Positions 9,371 through 17,050 of a stretch of DNA of 26,616 nucleotides are shown in pieces. Source of the DNA: UBA5614 sp034678545. Its GTDB lineage: Bacteria > Cloacimonadota > Cloacimonadia > Cloacimonadales > Cloacimonadaceae. A model generated the notes under the pieces. It had not been told where the DNA came from. It was given only the letters and a program-made list of their open reading frames with translations, and searched no databases. Both the position numbers and the translations under genes were made by a program. Location: contig JAXDBS010000026.1 in the NCBI GenBank assembly GCA_034678545.1, positions 1 to 26,616 of the forward strand, read 5' to 3'. Each line of letters opens with the position of its first letter. The stretch's first letter is position 1.

Positions 9371-11839
9371 TTACTGAACAGAGAGCGCATCCAAATCATA
9401 ATCTGACATATACAGGATATGCTCATTGAACAAATCACTCCATTGGTCATACAGGTCAATATAATTCTTAAGCACAGGAATCCGATGTTCGGGGAATATC
9501 TTATCGATAGACGCGGATGTTTCGATAGAGAAAACAAACTCCCCACCTGTATGTGATACATTGACCAGTTCCATATCGCCCTTGATATTTGCCAACTGTT
9601 TCATTCTGGAGCAAGCTATTTGCAAACCTCCCAGCTCGTCCACTAACCCTATCTGCTTTGCTTGCTCACCCGTCCAGATCTTTCCCTGAGCAACGCGGTC
9701 AACAGCTTCCATTTCCATATTTCTGCCCCGAGCCACTTTACTGGTAAAGTCCGCATAACTACTGGCAACAAGTCTACTCATGATAGATTTCTCATCATCG
9801 GTCCATTTTCTTGTGACCATGCCGAAATCCGCATGTTTACCGCGTTTTACTGTTGACCAGTTTACTTTTATTTTATCAAATAACTTTTCGGCATTGAAAG
9901 CCAGGCTCAAAACGCCAATGGCTCCAGTCAGGGTCCCTGGATCCGCGTAAATAAGATCCGCGTTGCTTGCTATGTAATATCCCCCGGATCCAGCCACACC
10001 TGTCATTGAGACAATTACTGGTTTTTTGTTCTCAGATTTCGCCAGTTCAATTTCCTTGTAAATAATGTCAGAGGCTTGGGCCGACCCACCTCCGCTGTCC
10101 ACCCGGAGTATAATGCCCTTGTATTGTTTGTCTTTCCTGACTTTTCGGATCAAAGCAACATAGGTATCGTGAGCAATTGTCTTCCCCGAATCATCCCGGC
10201 CCATTACTATGTTGCCTTGGGCATAAATGATAGCTACCTTGGTTTTGCGGGGGTGTGACCAAGAATAATTCTGGTATTCGGGCAGATTGGATGTCATACG
10301 TGCTTTTCGATATTTATCCTTCAGTATGTCTGTCAATCCGGCTTCATATACCAGATCATCTACCAAACCTGCTGCCAGCGCGTCTTCCGACATGTAATAA
10401 GGCCCATCATCGATTATGTCATTCAGTGGTTTGCTTAGCTTGTTGCCGCGCCCTTCCTGCACAAGGTCGAGCATTTGTCTATACATGCTGTCGATAACTT
10501 TATCATATTCTGCTTTTTCTTCGCTTGTCATTTCTGATTCACTGAGCGTGTTAAAACCTGTTTTTGTCGGATGACTTCTAAAATTCATAACTTCAATCCC
10601 AAGAGCACTCAAGGCATCCCGGAGATAAGGAGAAGTTATGGCTATCCCCTTCAGGTCAATGATCCCATGAGGATTCAAATAGATCTCATCTGCTACTGCG
10701 GCCGCAAAAATATAGTCGGCATTGCTCATATTGTCGTAATAGAATATGATCTTTTTACCTTTTGCTTTAAATTCTTTTAATGCAGATATGATTTCCTGTT
10801 TTAAGGCCAGAGATGAAGAAAAACTCTGATTCTTGAAAATGATGCCGTAAACAGTTTCATTGTCGGCTGCCTGTGCGATATTGCTCAATATGGTCTCGAC
10901 TCCTGTCTGTTCCTTATCGAAGATCCGAAAAGGTCCGATTCTATATCGAGGGACTTTATTTGTAACGACTTCCTTGCCTGTGTGCATAGAATACCAATCC
11001 CGCCCGGGTGTTTCGAAGAAGGTCAGGAATGATTTTTCCGGGATAAATAGGTGAAAGAAGGTATTATTAATCACATTATTGTTATTGCTCTCGTAGTTTC
11101 TATTGTTTGCAGCCAAATGCAATTTGCTCAGATTCAAGCCGAATGTCAGGTTAACACTCTCATTTTCCAGATTATAGGCTCCGCCGATTTTCAACCCGTC
11201 TAACAGTTCAGTTTCCAGGCCCAGCAGTGGCTTTAATAACTCATAGGATTTTGTGATAGTATCTACTTCGTTCTTAGTGTAATAAGCATCGGCAGTGAGT
11301 TCCAGCCTATGTTCCCTGAGGAGCGGGATATTGGCAAAAGGTCTCCAGCCAAAACCCATTGTGTAATAGGGAGAGCATCGGTATGGATTATTCAGCACAA
11401 ACGCAAATGAGAATGCTGTCAGTGGTCTGTATAAAACTCCTGATCTGACACTGGGATATGTAAACTCAGAATTATGCCATTGATATGAGGTGCCAACATA
11501 CAGATTGGGAATAACATAAGGACCAGTTAACTCGAATCCTGTGGACACCGTGTGATCGTTACCCTTGTCGAACGCTTTTTCATATATGTAGGAAAACCCG
11601 TTGGCAGTTTGATAGAACCAATAATGATCGTTGAATTCCTTATCGCTCCAAGATCCTGTAAAGCCCACTCCCCCGCTGTTCCCGAATCCTATGGCGGCAG
11701 GATTGACCAGTGGCGCAAGCATGCCATCTGAAGAAGAAATTGACCGGGCCATCGTCCAGGCGAAATCAGTCTCCGGCACTTGCCCCATACAAAGCACAGC
11801 GCTCAATGCCAGCAGAATAATAACGCATAATGGTTTCAT
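9371..11839 (-). CDS. sppA: SppA-type S49 peptidase with N-terminal barrel-like domain (822 aa)
   Basis: A signal peptide (MKPLCVIILLALSAVLCMGQ) is followed by about 270 residues of beta-rich, aromatic sequence containing NPAAIGFGNSGGVGF, reminiscent of the 'NPAG' start of FadL/PorV-like outer-membrane proteins. From about residue 295 there are two tandem S49 domains as in 67K SppA. The N-terminal half has the general-base Lys in SHPTKTGFNTL (K426), at the place of E. coli K209. The C-terminal half has the nucleophile in GVAGSGGYYIA (S618), followed by LTGAIGVL. Both catalytic residues are therefore present. SppA degrades signal-peptide remnants in the inner membrane; here the extra region and signal peptide suggest an envelope or outer-membrane location, which is inference. 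The start is supported by AGGAGA (minus strand, 11851-11846). The protein is about 200 residues longer than E. coli SppA. Confidence 0.9.
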   Translation of the reverse strand: MKPLCVIILLALSAVLCMGQVPETDFAWTMARSISSSDGMLAPLVNPAAIGFGNSGGVGFTGSWSDKEFNDHYWFYQTANGFSYIYEKAFDKGNDHTVSTGFELTGPYVIPNLYVGTSYQWHNSEFTYPSVRSGVLYRPLTAFSFAFVLNNPYRCSPYYTMGFGWRPFANIPLLREHRLELTADAYYTKNEVDTITKSYELLKPLLGLETELLDGLKIGGAYNLENESVNLTFGLNLSKLHLAANNRNYESNNNNVINNTFFHLFIPEKSFLTFFETPGRDWYSMHTGKEVVTNKVPRYRIGPFRIFDKEQTGVETILSNIAQAADNETVYGIIFKNQSFSSSLALKQEIISALKEFKAKGKKIIFYYDNMSNADYIFAAAVADEIYLNPHGIIDLKGIAITSPYLRDALSALGIEVMNFRSHPTKTGFNTLSESEMTSEEKAEYDKVIDSMYRQMLDLVQEGRGNKLSKPLNDIIDDGPYYMSEDALAAGLVDDLVYEAGLTDILKDKYRKARMTSNLPEYQNYSWSHPRKTKVAIIYAQGNIVMGRDDSGKTIAHDTYVALIRKVRKDKQYKGIILRVDSGGGSAQASDIIYKEIELAKSENKKPVIVSMTGVAGSGGYYIASNADLIYADPGTLTGAIGVLSLAFNAEKLFDKIKVNWSTVKRGKHADFGMVTRKWTDDEKSIMSRLVASSYADFTSKVARGRNMEMEAVDRVAQGKIWTGEQAKQIGLVDELGGLQIACSRMKQLANIKGDMELVNVSHTGGEFVFSIETSASIDKIFPEHRIPVLKNYIDLYDQWSDLFNEHILYMSDYDLDALSVQ

Positions 11840-11969
11840 TTTGTTTCTCCTGTTATATCTTTGTTTTTGACCACCCCATTACCTATAACCTATTTAGCAA
11901 GAAAAATAAAAGCACTGAAGTTGTAAAGATATATGTTTTCTCAGGCTGCGCATTTCAATCCTGCATTGT

Positions 11970-11994
11970 ATTATAAGATTATCGTGAATATGAA
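11970..11994 (-). promoter_or_regulatory. Possible sppA promoter
   Basis: On the minus strand TTCATA is followed after 13 bases by a perfect TATAAT (11975-11970). It lies about 130 bases upstream of the sppA start in the divergent intergenic region. The short spacer is not canonical for sigma70, but the same spacing recurs at the other promoter-like sites in this window. Weak on its own. Confidence 0.3.
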
Positions 11995-12016
11995 TTATGA
12001 TTCATAATTTGCATAT
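11988..12016. repeat. Imperfect palindrome, candidate operator
   Basis: AATTATG (11993-11999) and CATAATT (12003-12009) form a perfect 7-bp dyad around ATT. It is extended by ATATG on the left (11988-11992) and CATAT on the right (12012-12016) with a two-base bulge. It lies between the divergent sppA and surE-operon promoters and overlaps the proposed sppA -35 element. It is AT-rich with no T-tract, so an operator is likelier than a terminator. It could also be chance in AT-rich DNA. Confidence 0.35.
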
Positions 12017-12064
12017 CAAACTTGATCATATATGCTGCTTTCCAAGATGGAACCATCAATTCCC

Positions 12065-12089
12065 TTGACAAAATAGTCTACATTATAAT
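12065..12089 (+). promoter_or_regulatory. Promoter-like site for the surE operon
   Basis: Perfect TTGACA (12065-12070) and perfect TATAAT (12084-12089) are separated by 13 bases, 21 bases before the ATG of the first gene of the run. Both hexamers are ideal, but the spacer is 4 bases short of the sigma70 optimum. Confidence 0.5.
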
Positions 12090-12110
12090 TTAAAAAAACG
12101 GGGATTGTAA

Positions 12111-12461
12111 ATGAAAAGAAAGAAAAGACATGCCAGCCTGCCGATTGAGAGTGATGAGAGTCAGGATATCTCGGAATCCCAGAAAAAACATTATACCAGA
12201 CTGGGTTATAAACCTTACCTCTCATACAGGGGTAAGGTTAAGTGGCTGAGCGATGAACAACATATATATGAAAAAATCAAATATGCTCATAAAAGACATA
12301 ATTATCGGACCAAGCGTGTGCATCACGGACGCCACAGAAAACGCAGTATATATAAGAATTTGATAAGAACGTTAAAGAAGCATTGGTTGATTCTCTTGAT
12401 CGTGTTTGCTGTAATCCTGTTACTCATATTTAACCAAGAAGTTATCGGTGTATTATCTTAG
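12111..12461 (+). CDS. Small basic single-pass membrane protein (116 aa)
   Basis: I do not recognise a family. The first 90 residues are strongly basic and rich in Lys, Arg and His (MKRKKRHA, YAHKRHNYRTKRVHHGRHRK). They are followed by one hydrophobic span, WLILLIVFAVILLLIF (about 92-107), and a short tail. By the positive-inside rule the basic part should be cytosolic, where it could contact nucleic acid or phospholipid head groups; this is inference. A GGGG tract about 7 bases before the ATG may serve as the ribosome site. It is the first gene of the run, 19 bp ahead of surE, with a promoter-like site close upstream, which argues that it is a real gene. Confidence 0.75.
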   Translation: MKRKKRHASLPIESDESQDISESQKKHYTRLGYKPYLSYRGKVKWLSDEQHIYEKIKYAHKRHNYRTKRVHHGRHRKRSIYKNLIRTLKKHWLILLIVFAVILLLIFNQEVIGVLS

Positions 12462-12480
12462 TATTAGATATTGAGGTAAA

Positions 12481-13245
12481 ATGCATATATTATTGACCAA
12501 CGATGACGGGATAGACGCGCCAGGATTACGAACACTGGCCAAGCATTTGTCAGAATCAGGATACGAGGTCACCATTGCTGCCCCAACCCATGAAAGGAGC
12601 GCTGCGTCTCATTCAATTACTCTGCGCAATCCGGTCCGGGTGGATGTCAGGTCAAATCATGAGTATTCCATTGACGGCACACCTGTGGACTGCATGGTTA
12701 TCGCAGCGAAGGAACTGATAATCAAACCAGTGGACTTGGTTATCTCTGGGATTAACGCGGGACAGAACATGGGTGAGGACATCCATTATTCGGGCACTGT
12801 TGCCGCTGCCAAAGAAGCTGCTTTTCTGGGTTACAAAGCAGTGGCGATATCGATAAACTCCTACAGGGACCAGCATTTTGGCACTGCAGCAGAGTGGCTG
12901 GTGAGGATGCTGAAGAATGGCCTGTCACAAGTGTTGCATAGCAATCAGGTCTTGAATATCAATGTTCCCAACGTTGAGATGGGTTCAGTCAAGGGAATCA
13001 GGCTTACCAATACGGGTCATAGGAAATACTACAATTTTATCAAAAAGATCGCACAGGATGATACGGGATTCTCTTATTTGATCGGCGGTGACTTGCCAGT
13101 CTGGGAAAATCAGAAAGGAACAGATGCTGAAGCTGTCGCGGAAGGATATATTTCTATCACTCCCCTCGGGTTTGATATGACCAAGGGTGATGCCATTCCG
13201 CTCTTATTGGAATGGCTTGAAGAAAATAATGACAATCTGAAATAA
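12481..13245 (+). CDS. surE: 5'/3'-nucleotidase SurE
   Basis: The 254-residue protein matches the SurE family over its whole length. It starts with MHILLTNDDGIDAPGL, which carries the metal-binding Asp pair D8-D9, then ERSAASHSIT with the conserved Ser, and VISGINAGQNMGEDIHYSGTVAAAKEA with the conserved Asn and active-site loop. SurE is a metal-dependent phosphatase that removes phosphate from nucleoside monophosphates and is linked to stationary-phase survival. GAGG a few bases before the ATG supports the start. The isoaspartyl methyltransferase gene follows at once, as in the surE-pcm pair of Proteobacteria. Confidence 0.97.
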   Translation: MHILLTNDDGIDAPGLRTLAKHLSESGYEVTIAAPTHERSAASHSITLRNPVRVDVRSNHEYSIDGTPVDCMVIAAKELIIKPVDLVISGINAGQNMGEDIHYSGTVAAAKEAAFLGYKAVAISINSYRDQHFGTAAEWLVRMLKNGLSQVLHSNQVLNINVPNVEMGSVKGIRLTNTGHRKYYNFIKKIAQDDTGFSYLIGGDLPVWENQKGTDAEAVAEGYISITPLGFDMTKGDAIPLLLEWLEENNDNLK

Positions 13246-13263
13246 ACATTGCCCGGGAAACAG

Positions 13264-13905
13264 ATGCGATTCTCAGATCAAAGAAAACTGCTGATCAGTG
13301 AACTGGCAAGTTACGGAATAAAGGATTCTGAAGTTATAGAAGCTTTCTCGGCTGTTCCAAGGGAGAACTTCGTGCCTCCGGAGTACAGGGATTTTGCCTA
13401 CCGTAACCAACCCCTGCCTATTGGCTTGAATCAGACGATTTCCCAACCTTTGATGATAGCCATCATGTTGGAACATTTACAATTGAACAACAACGACAAA
13501 GTGCTGGAAATTGGAACTGGCAGCGGTTATCAAACTGCTCTTATAGCTACGATCGTGAGCGAGGTTTGTACCATAGAAAGGCTGGAACCCCTTTCCCTCA
13601 AAGCCAGGGCTACTTTGAAGCAGTTGGGCTTCAACAACATCTACTATAGGATCGGGGACGGTTCGCAGGGCTGGCAAAACGCATTCCCACCATATATGGA
13701 ATTCAGTAAGATCATTGTCAGCGCTGCTGCAGACAAAGTCCCTGAAAAACTTGTTGCCCAATTGTCAGACCCCGGTATTTTGGTGATTCCGGTTGGTGGT
13801 CACTTTATGCAGAATCTGGTAAAGGTTGAAAAAAGGGATGGACAGACTGTTTCAACAACCCATGGCGGCTGCACTTTTGTCCCTTTGGTCACTACCGGCC
13901 AATAA
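13264..13905 (+). CDS. pcm: Protein-L-isoaspartate O-methyltransferase
   Basis: Class I SAM-dependent methyltransferase that starts repair of isoaspartyl residues in aged proteins. It shows the family's N-terminal signature (VIEAFSAVPRENFVPPEY, then the QTISQP motif that contacts substrate) and SAM motif I, VLEIGTGSGYQTA. The C-terminal GILVIPVGG is also typical. Length is 213 residues from the ATG at 13264, normal for the family. An in-frame TTG at 13249 would add five residues, but no ribosome site precedes it, so I chose the ATG. It follows surE by 18 bp, and the two functions are linked in stationary-phase survival. Confidence 0.95.
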   Translation: MRFSDQRKLLISELASYGIKDSEVIEAFSAVPRENFVPPEYRDFAYRNQPLPIGLNQTISQPLMIAIMLEHLQLNNNDKVLEIGTGSGYQTALIATIVSEVCTIERLEPLSLKARATLKQLGFNNIYYRIGDGSQGWQNAFPPYMEFSKIIVSAAADKVPEKLVAQLSDPGILVIPVGGHFMQNLVKVEKRDGQTVSTTHGGCTFVPLVTTGQ

Positions 13906-13930
13906 TTATTATATAAGGTGCATATCTTTC

Positions 13931-13937
13931 AGGAGAG
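13931..13937 (+). promoter_or_regulatory. Ribosome binding site that fixes the start of the next gene
   Basis: AGGAGAG lies 4-6 bases before the ATG at 13942. An in-frame GTG further upstream (13918) has no such site, so the ATG is the likely start. Confidence 0.7.
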
Positions 13938-13941
13938 TAAG

Positions 13942-14424
13942 ATGAGCTGGAAAGACATTGGAAAATGGTTGAAATCCAGGGGCAAGGGAAAAGATCAATT
14001 TAAAGGGATGCGCAATTCTGCGATCTTACAGGATTTAACCGAGTATGAGCTGTTTCTTTTTTCCCAGATCGTACATGATCGCAAGTTTACAAAGGGAGAA
14101 TCCATATTTGAGCAGGACGTTCCACTGGCAGTTTTTTACATGGTCAGCAGCGGCGAGGTTGAACTACAGGAAACGGCCAGCACTGGCCAATCCAGCTGCC
14201 GAATCAGCCCCAATGAAGTATTGGGAATTATCGATATGTATGTCCAGAACAGGCGTTTGGCTTCAGCCCGGGCAACCAAGGATACTTATCTTCAGGCTGT
14301 CTCTCACCTTGATTTCGAATTCTTTGTTAAATCAAATCCCAAAACCGGCGTGAAACTGCTGAACAATATGTGCCGATTGATCAGTCGCAAAGCATTATCA
14401 GACATCTCATCCGAAGGGATTTAA
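13942..14424 (+). CDS. Cyclic-nucleotide-binding-fold protein without DNA-binding domain (160 aa)
   Basis: The central part (about 25-130) follows the cNMP-binding beta-roll: LTEYELFLFSQIVHDRKFTKGESIFEQDVP, then VFYMVSSGEVEL, the usual 'lyiIlsGeVev' strand. The phosphate-binding cassette, usually G-E-x-A/S...R-x-A, reads VLGIIDMYVQNRRLASARA, so the Gly-Glu pair is missing though the R-x-A end is kept. Binding of cAMP or cGMP is doubtful. There is no helix-turn-helix after the domain, only one or two helices, so it is not a CRP/FNR regulator. It probably acts by protein contact, perhaps on the membrane protein encoded 3 bp downstream. Function unknown. Confidence 0.8.
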   Translation: MSWKDIGKWLKSRGKGKDQFKGMRNSAILQDLTEYELFLFSQIVHDRKFTKGESIFEQDVPLAVFYMVSSGEVELQETASTGQSSCRISPNEVLGIIDMYVQNRRLASARATKDTYLQAVSHLDFEFFVKSNPKTGVKLLNNMCRLISRKALSDISSEGI

Positions 14425-14427
14425 CTC

Positions 14428-15489
14428 TTGAAACTTACACGCTGGCTCATCTATATCTTATTTGCAGCGGTCTTTGTCGCCGGCATTTGGTTCTACAGCT
14501 TGATCTTTAAATACCTGATCACAGCGGTCATTTTCTCTTACATAATCAATCCTTGGATCAACTGGCTCGAGCGGAGGCGGATTCCCCGCCTACTTGGTAT
14601 CTTGCTTGTTTACGTGGTCATCGGCCTGACCATAACATGGGCCCTGACCAGAATCCTGCCCTTGATCATTGCCCAGGCTCAAAGCCTGATGGATTTTATT
14701 CAGACCTCTTCTTCCGAAGGCACTGTTAGTTTGCTTAAAGTAAAATTCATCCAGGATATTTTGGCCCGGGTGGATCAACTCGATAACCAGGTTCCTATCT
14801 TGAAACTGCATGACCAGTTCGTCAGTCTGATCGACAGCATAAACAGAGGCATGACGAATATTCCCGGAATATTGATCGATAATTATCAGAAAATCCTTAC
14901 TGCTGTGAGCCTGATCGCAACTGTGCCTTTGATCAGCATTTTCCTTTTAAAAGACAATGTGAATTTTCGCAAGAGCATTCTTGAATTGGTCCCGAACCGT
15001 TACTTTGAAATCGCCATTCTTTTGCTGCACAAAGTTGATGAAGTGGTGGGATGCTATTTGAGAGCCCTTTTCTTTGAAGTGCTGATAGTGGGCAGCCTCT
15101 CTTCCATAGTACTTACTATCCTGGGTGTCCCCTATTCCCTGCTGATTGGTTTTGCTGCAGGGTTTGCCAACATCATCCCCTATTTCGGACCATGGATGGG
15201 AGGTTTTTTTGCCGTTCTTTCCATTCTGATTGCAGGAAAACCGCCCGTAATGGCCATCTATGCGGCTTTGGGCATGTACCTGGTGCAGGTTGTGGATAAT
15301 AATGTGGTATATCCATTAGTGATCGGCACCTCGATTAAAATGCATCCTTTGATTGTCTTGCTGACAGTTCTGGCGGGAGGGTGGGCTTTTGGCCTCATCG
15401 GCATGCTGGTCTCCGTTCCGCTGGTCTATTTGATTTACAGCCTGGTGAAAGTTTTATACACAAATCTGAAAGAATTCAAAATGATCTGA
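14428..15489 (+). CDS. AI-2E/PerM-family membrane protein (353 aa)
   Basis: Membrane protein with the AI-2E (formerly UPF0118/PerM) layout. Three hydrophobic segments lie in the first 90 residues, including the NPWINWLERRRIPRLLGILLVY region. An amphipathic stretch follows at about 90-150. Then come membrane segments that contain FANIIPYFGPWMGGFFAVL (the conserved 'P-Y-x-G-P' element), and the C-terminal VVYPLVIGTSIKMHPLIVLL and GMLVSVPLVYLIYSLVK. Members export or take up small molecules (autoinducer-2, Na+/H+ exchange in some), but substrate cannot be assigned by sequence. The start is TTG at 14428, three bases after the previous stop, with GAAGGGA upstream; no ATG is available near it. Confidence 0.9.
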   Translation: MKLTRWLIYILFAAVFVAGIWFYSLIFKYLITAVIFSYIINPWINWLERRRIPRLLGILLVYVVIGLTITWALTRILPLIIAQAQSLMDFIQTSSSEGTVSLLKVKFIQDILARVDQLDNQVPILKLHDQFVSLIDSINRGMTNIPGILIDNYQKILTAVSLIATVPLISIFLLKDNVNFRKSILELVPNRYFEIAILLLHKVDEVVGCYLRALFFEVLIVGSLSSIVLTILGVPYSLLIGFAAGFANIIPYFGPWMGGFFAVLSILIAGKPPVMAIYAALGMYLVQVVDNNVVYPLVIGTSIKMHPLIVLLTVLAGGWAFGLIGMLVSVPLVYLIYSLVKVLYTNLKEFKMI

Positions 15490-15506
15490 CATATAGAGGT
15501 AAAACA

Positions 15507-16685
15507 ATGAGTTTATTGGATAAGTGTTACGAGTTTAAGGATGCCAAGCGCGCCATTGCTATGGGTTATTATCCATATTTCCGTGAGATAAGTTCCGAAC
15601 AGGATACGGAAGTTATCTGCAACGGCAAGAAAATGCTGATGATGGGCTCGAACAGCTATCTGGGGCTAACCACACATCCCAAGGTCAAAGATGCAGCCAT
15701 AGAAGCCATCAGGAAATATGGCAGCGGCTGCGCCGGCTCCAGATTCCTCAACGGAACGCTTGACATCCATATTGAGCTGGAGCGACAATTAGCCGACCTA
15801 GTGGGCAAAAAGGCCGCTTTGGCCTATCCTACGGGATATCAGGCCAACCTAGGCTGTATCGCCACAATGGTCAACAAAGGCGACATTGTAATCACAGACA
15901 AGCTGGACCACGCCTCCATCATAGACGGATGCATCCAGTCCCAGGGTACAATGCTGCGGTTCAATCATAACGACATGAAAAATCTGGAGAAAATCCTTGC
16001 TAAGCACACGGGTTCCAATATGCTCATAGTAGTGGATGGGATCTTTTCCATGGAAGGCGATATCGCAGACCTGCCCGAGATAGTTGAACTCTCTGGAAAA
16101 TACGGAGCTTCGTTGATGGTGGACGAAGCCCACTCCTTGGGGGTAATGGGAGAGATGGGAGCTGGAACTGCCGCTCACTTTGGTCTCACGGAGAAAAGTG
16201 ACATCATAATGGGCACCTTCAGTAAATCATTGGCTTCCGTGGGTGGCTTCATTGCCGCCGAGGAAGATGTGATCGGGTATCTCAAGCACAAGTCACGAGC
16301 TCTTATCTTTTCAGCGTCCCTGCCCCCTGCTTCAACCGCGAGTGTTCTGGCTGCCATAAAAATCATGAGAGAAGAACCGGAACGCATTCGTCAGCTCTGG
16401 GACAACACTAATTACATGATGTCAGAATTCCAAAAAATGGGTTATGATACAGGCACTTCCTGCACCCCCGTCATTCCCCTCCACGTTGGCGACATGATGG
16501 TGGCATTTAAGATGTGGAAACGCCTGGATGCTGAAGGAGTATTCATCAATCCGGTCATACCTCCAGCCGTTCCTCCGAATTCCTGCCTTATCCGTTGCTC
16601 TTTCATGGCTACCCACACTCGCGAGCAATTGGATTTCGCGCTGGATAAGTTTTACCACATTGGCAAGGAACTGGCTGTCATCTAA
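15507..16685 (+). CDS. Alpha-oxoamine synthase, serine-palmitoyltransferase-like (392 aa)
   Basis: PLP-dependent enzyme that condenses an amino acid with an acyl-CoA/ACP. Visible are H135 (DHASIIDG), D206 and H209 (VDEAHSLG) and the PLP lysine K240 (GTFSKSLASVGG); their spacing matches characterised serine palmitoyltransferases. The motifs MGYYPYFREI, GSGCAGSRFLNGTLDIH, VDGIFSMEGDIADLPEIV and EGVFINPVIPPAVPP resemble, as I recall them, the Bacteroidetes SPT sequences more than Kbl or BioF. The likely product would be 3-ketosphinganine, the first step of sphingolipid synthesis; 2-amino-3-ketobutyrate CoA ligase is the main alternative. GAGG before the ATG at 15507 supports the start; an upstream in-frame extension would overlap the previous gene and is not credible. 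It is the last gene of the surE run. Confidence 0.88.
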   Translation: MSLLDKCYEFKDAKRAIAMGYYPYFREISSEQDTEVICNGKKMLMMGSNSYLGLTTHPKVKDAAIEAIRKYGSGCAGSRFLNGTLDIHIELERQLADLVGKKAALAYPTGYQANLGCIATMVNKGDIVITDKLDHASIIDGCIQSQGTMLRFNHNDMKNLEKILAKHTGSNMLIVVDGIFSMEGDIADLPEIVELSGKYGASLMVDEAHSLGVMGEMGAGTAAHFGLTEKSDIIMGTFSKSLASVGGFIAAEEDVIGYLKHKSRALIFSASLPPASTASVLAAIKIMREEPERIRQLWDNTNYMMSEFQKMGYDTGTSCTPVIPLHVGDMMVAFKMWKRLDAEGVFINPVIPPAVPPNSCLIRCSFMATHTREQLDFALDKFYHIGKELAVI

Positions 16686-16713
16686 AACTGTTTGGCGACC
16701 TAGCATAGCTAAG

Positions 16714-16732
16714 CAAGGCAACTTTTGCCTTG
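16714..16732 (+). terminator. Hairpin after the surE operon
   Basis: CAAGGCAACTTTTGCCTTG is a perfect 8-bp stem with a 3-base loop, 29 bp after the stop of the SPT-like gene. No T-tract follows, so it may be an mRNA 3' end stabiliser and not an intrinsic terminator. Confidence 0.4.
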
Positions 16733-16832
16733 ATGACAGACGCAATTTAGGTTTGGGTTTGTTGACTAGTTATTATGTAAAATTTCCCCCCTCGTACTTG
16801 CACTCTCAGTTCCCAACATGATTCCACCTGAT

Positions 16833-16881
16833 ATCCACCCGGGATACACGCGGGCTAACCCCGGCAGGATGGCGGGTGGAT
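16833..16881. repeat. GC-rich inverted repeat, REP-like
   Basis: ATCCACCCG (16833-16841) pairs perfectly with CGGGTGGAT (16873-16881) around a 31-base GC-rich interior that can itself fold (CGGG with CCCG). It resembles palindromic intergenic repeats of the REP type. No second copy was seen in this window. Confidence 0.4.
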
Positions 16882-16979
16882 CCCCAGTTGCAAGCACGCA
16901 CAAAATGATATTCACGCAACACATTATGTCCATTTGTGTCTCAAAGGCTAGCCATAAAGTCGTGAACGGGCTTTTTCTG

Positions 16980-17004
16980 TTGACATTAAAACTGCTTTTA
17001 AAAT
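16980..17004 (+). promoter_or_regulatory. Promoter-like site for rocD
   Basis: Perfect TTGACA (16980-16985), 13-base spacer, then TAAAAT (16999-17004), 46 bases before the rocD ATG. Same short spacing as at 12065 and 19275. Confidence 0.45.
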
Positions 17005-17040
17005 TCATCCTATGCATATGAATAATGAACAAATGAACTT

Positions 17041-17046
17041 AGGAGG
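17041..17046 (+). promoter_or_regulatory. Ribosome binding site that fixes the rocD start
   Basis: AGGAGG lies four bases before the ATG at 17051. This decides against the in-frame ATG at 17012, which would add 13 residues. Confidence 0.75.
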
Positions 17047-17050
17047 AATA

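Larger units (their letters stand above)
16686..17050. other. 365-bp non-coding stretch between the SPT-like gene and rocD
   Basis: No convincing coding sequence or tRNA is seen. It holds a perfect hairpin right after the SPT-like gene (16714-16732), a GC-rich inverted repeat (16833-16881), a promoter-like site (16980-17004) and the strong rocD ribosome site (17041-17046). The GC-rich block around 16830-16880 stands out from AT-rich flanks. Confidence 0.6.

Noticed and set aside
15381..15506. In-frame upstream extension of the SPT-like gene
   Set aside because: It overlaps the coding sequence of the AI-2E-family gene and lacks family similarity; the ATG at 15507 has a GAGG ribosome site.
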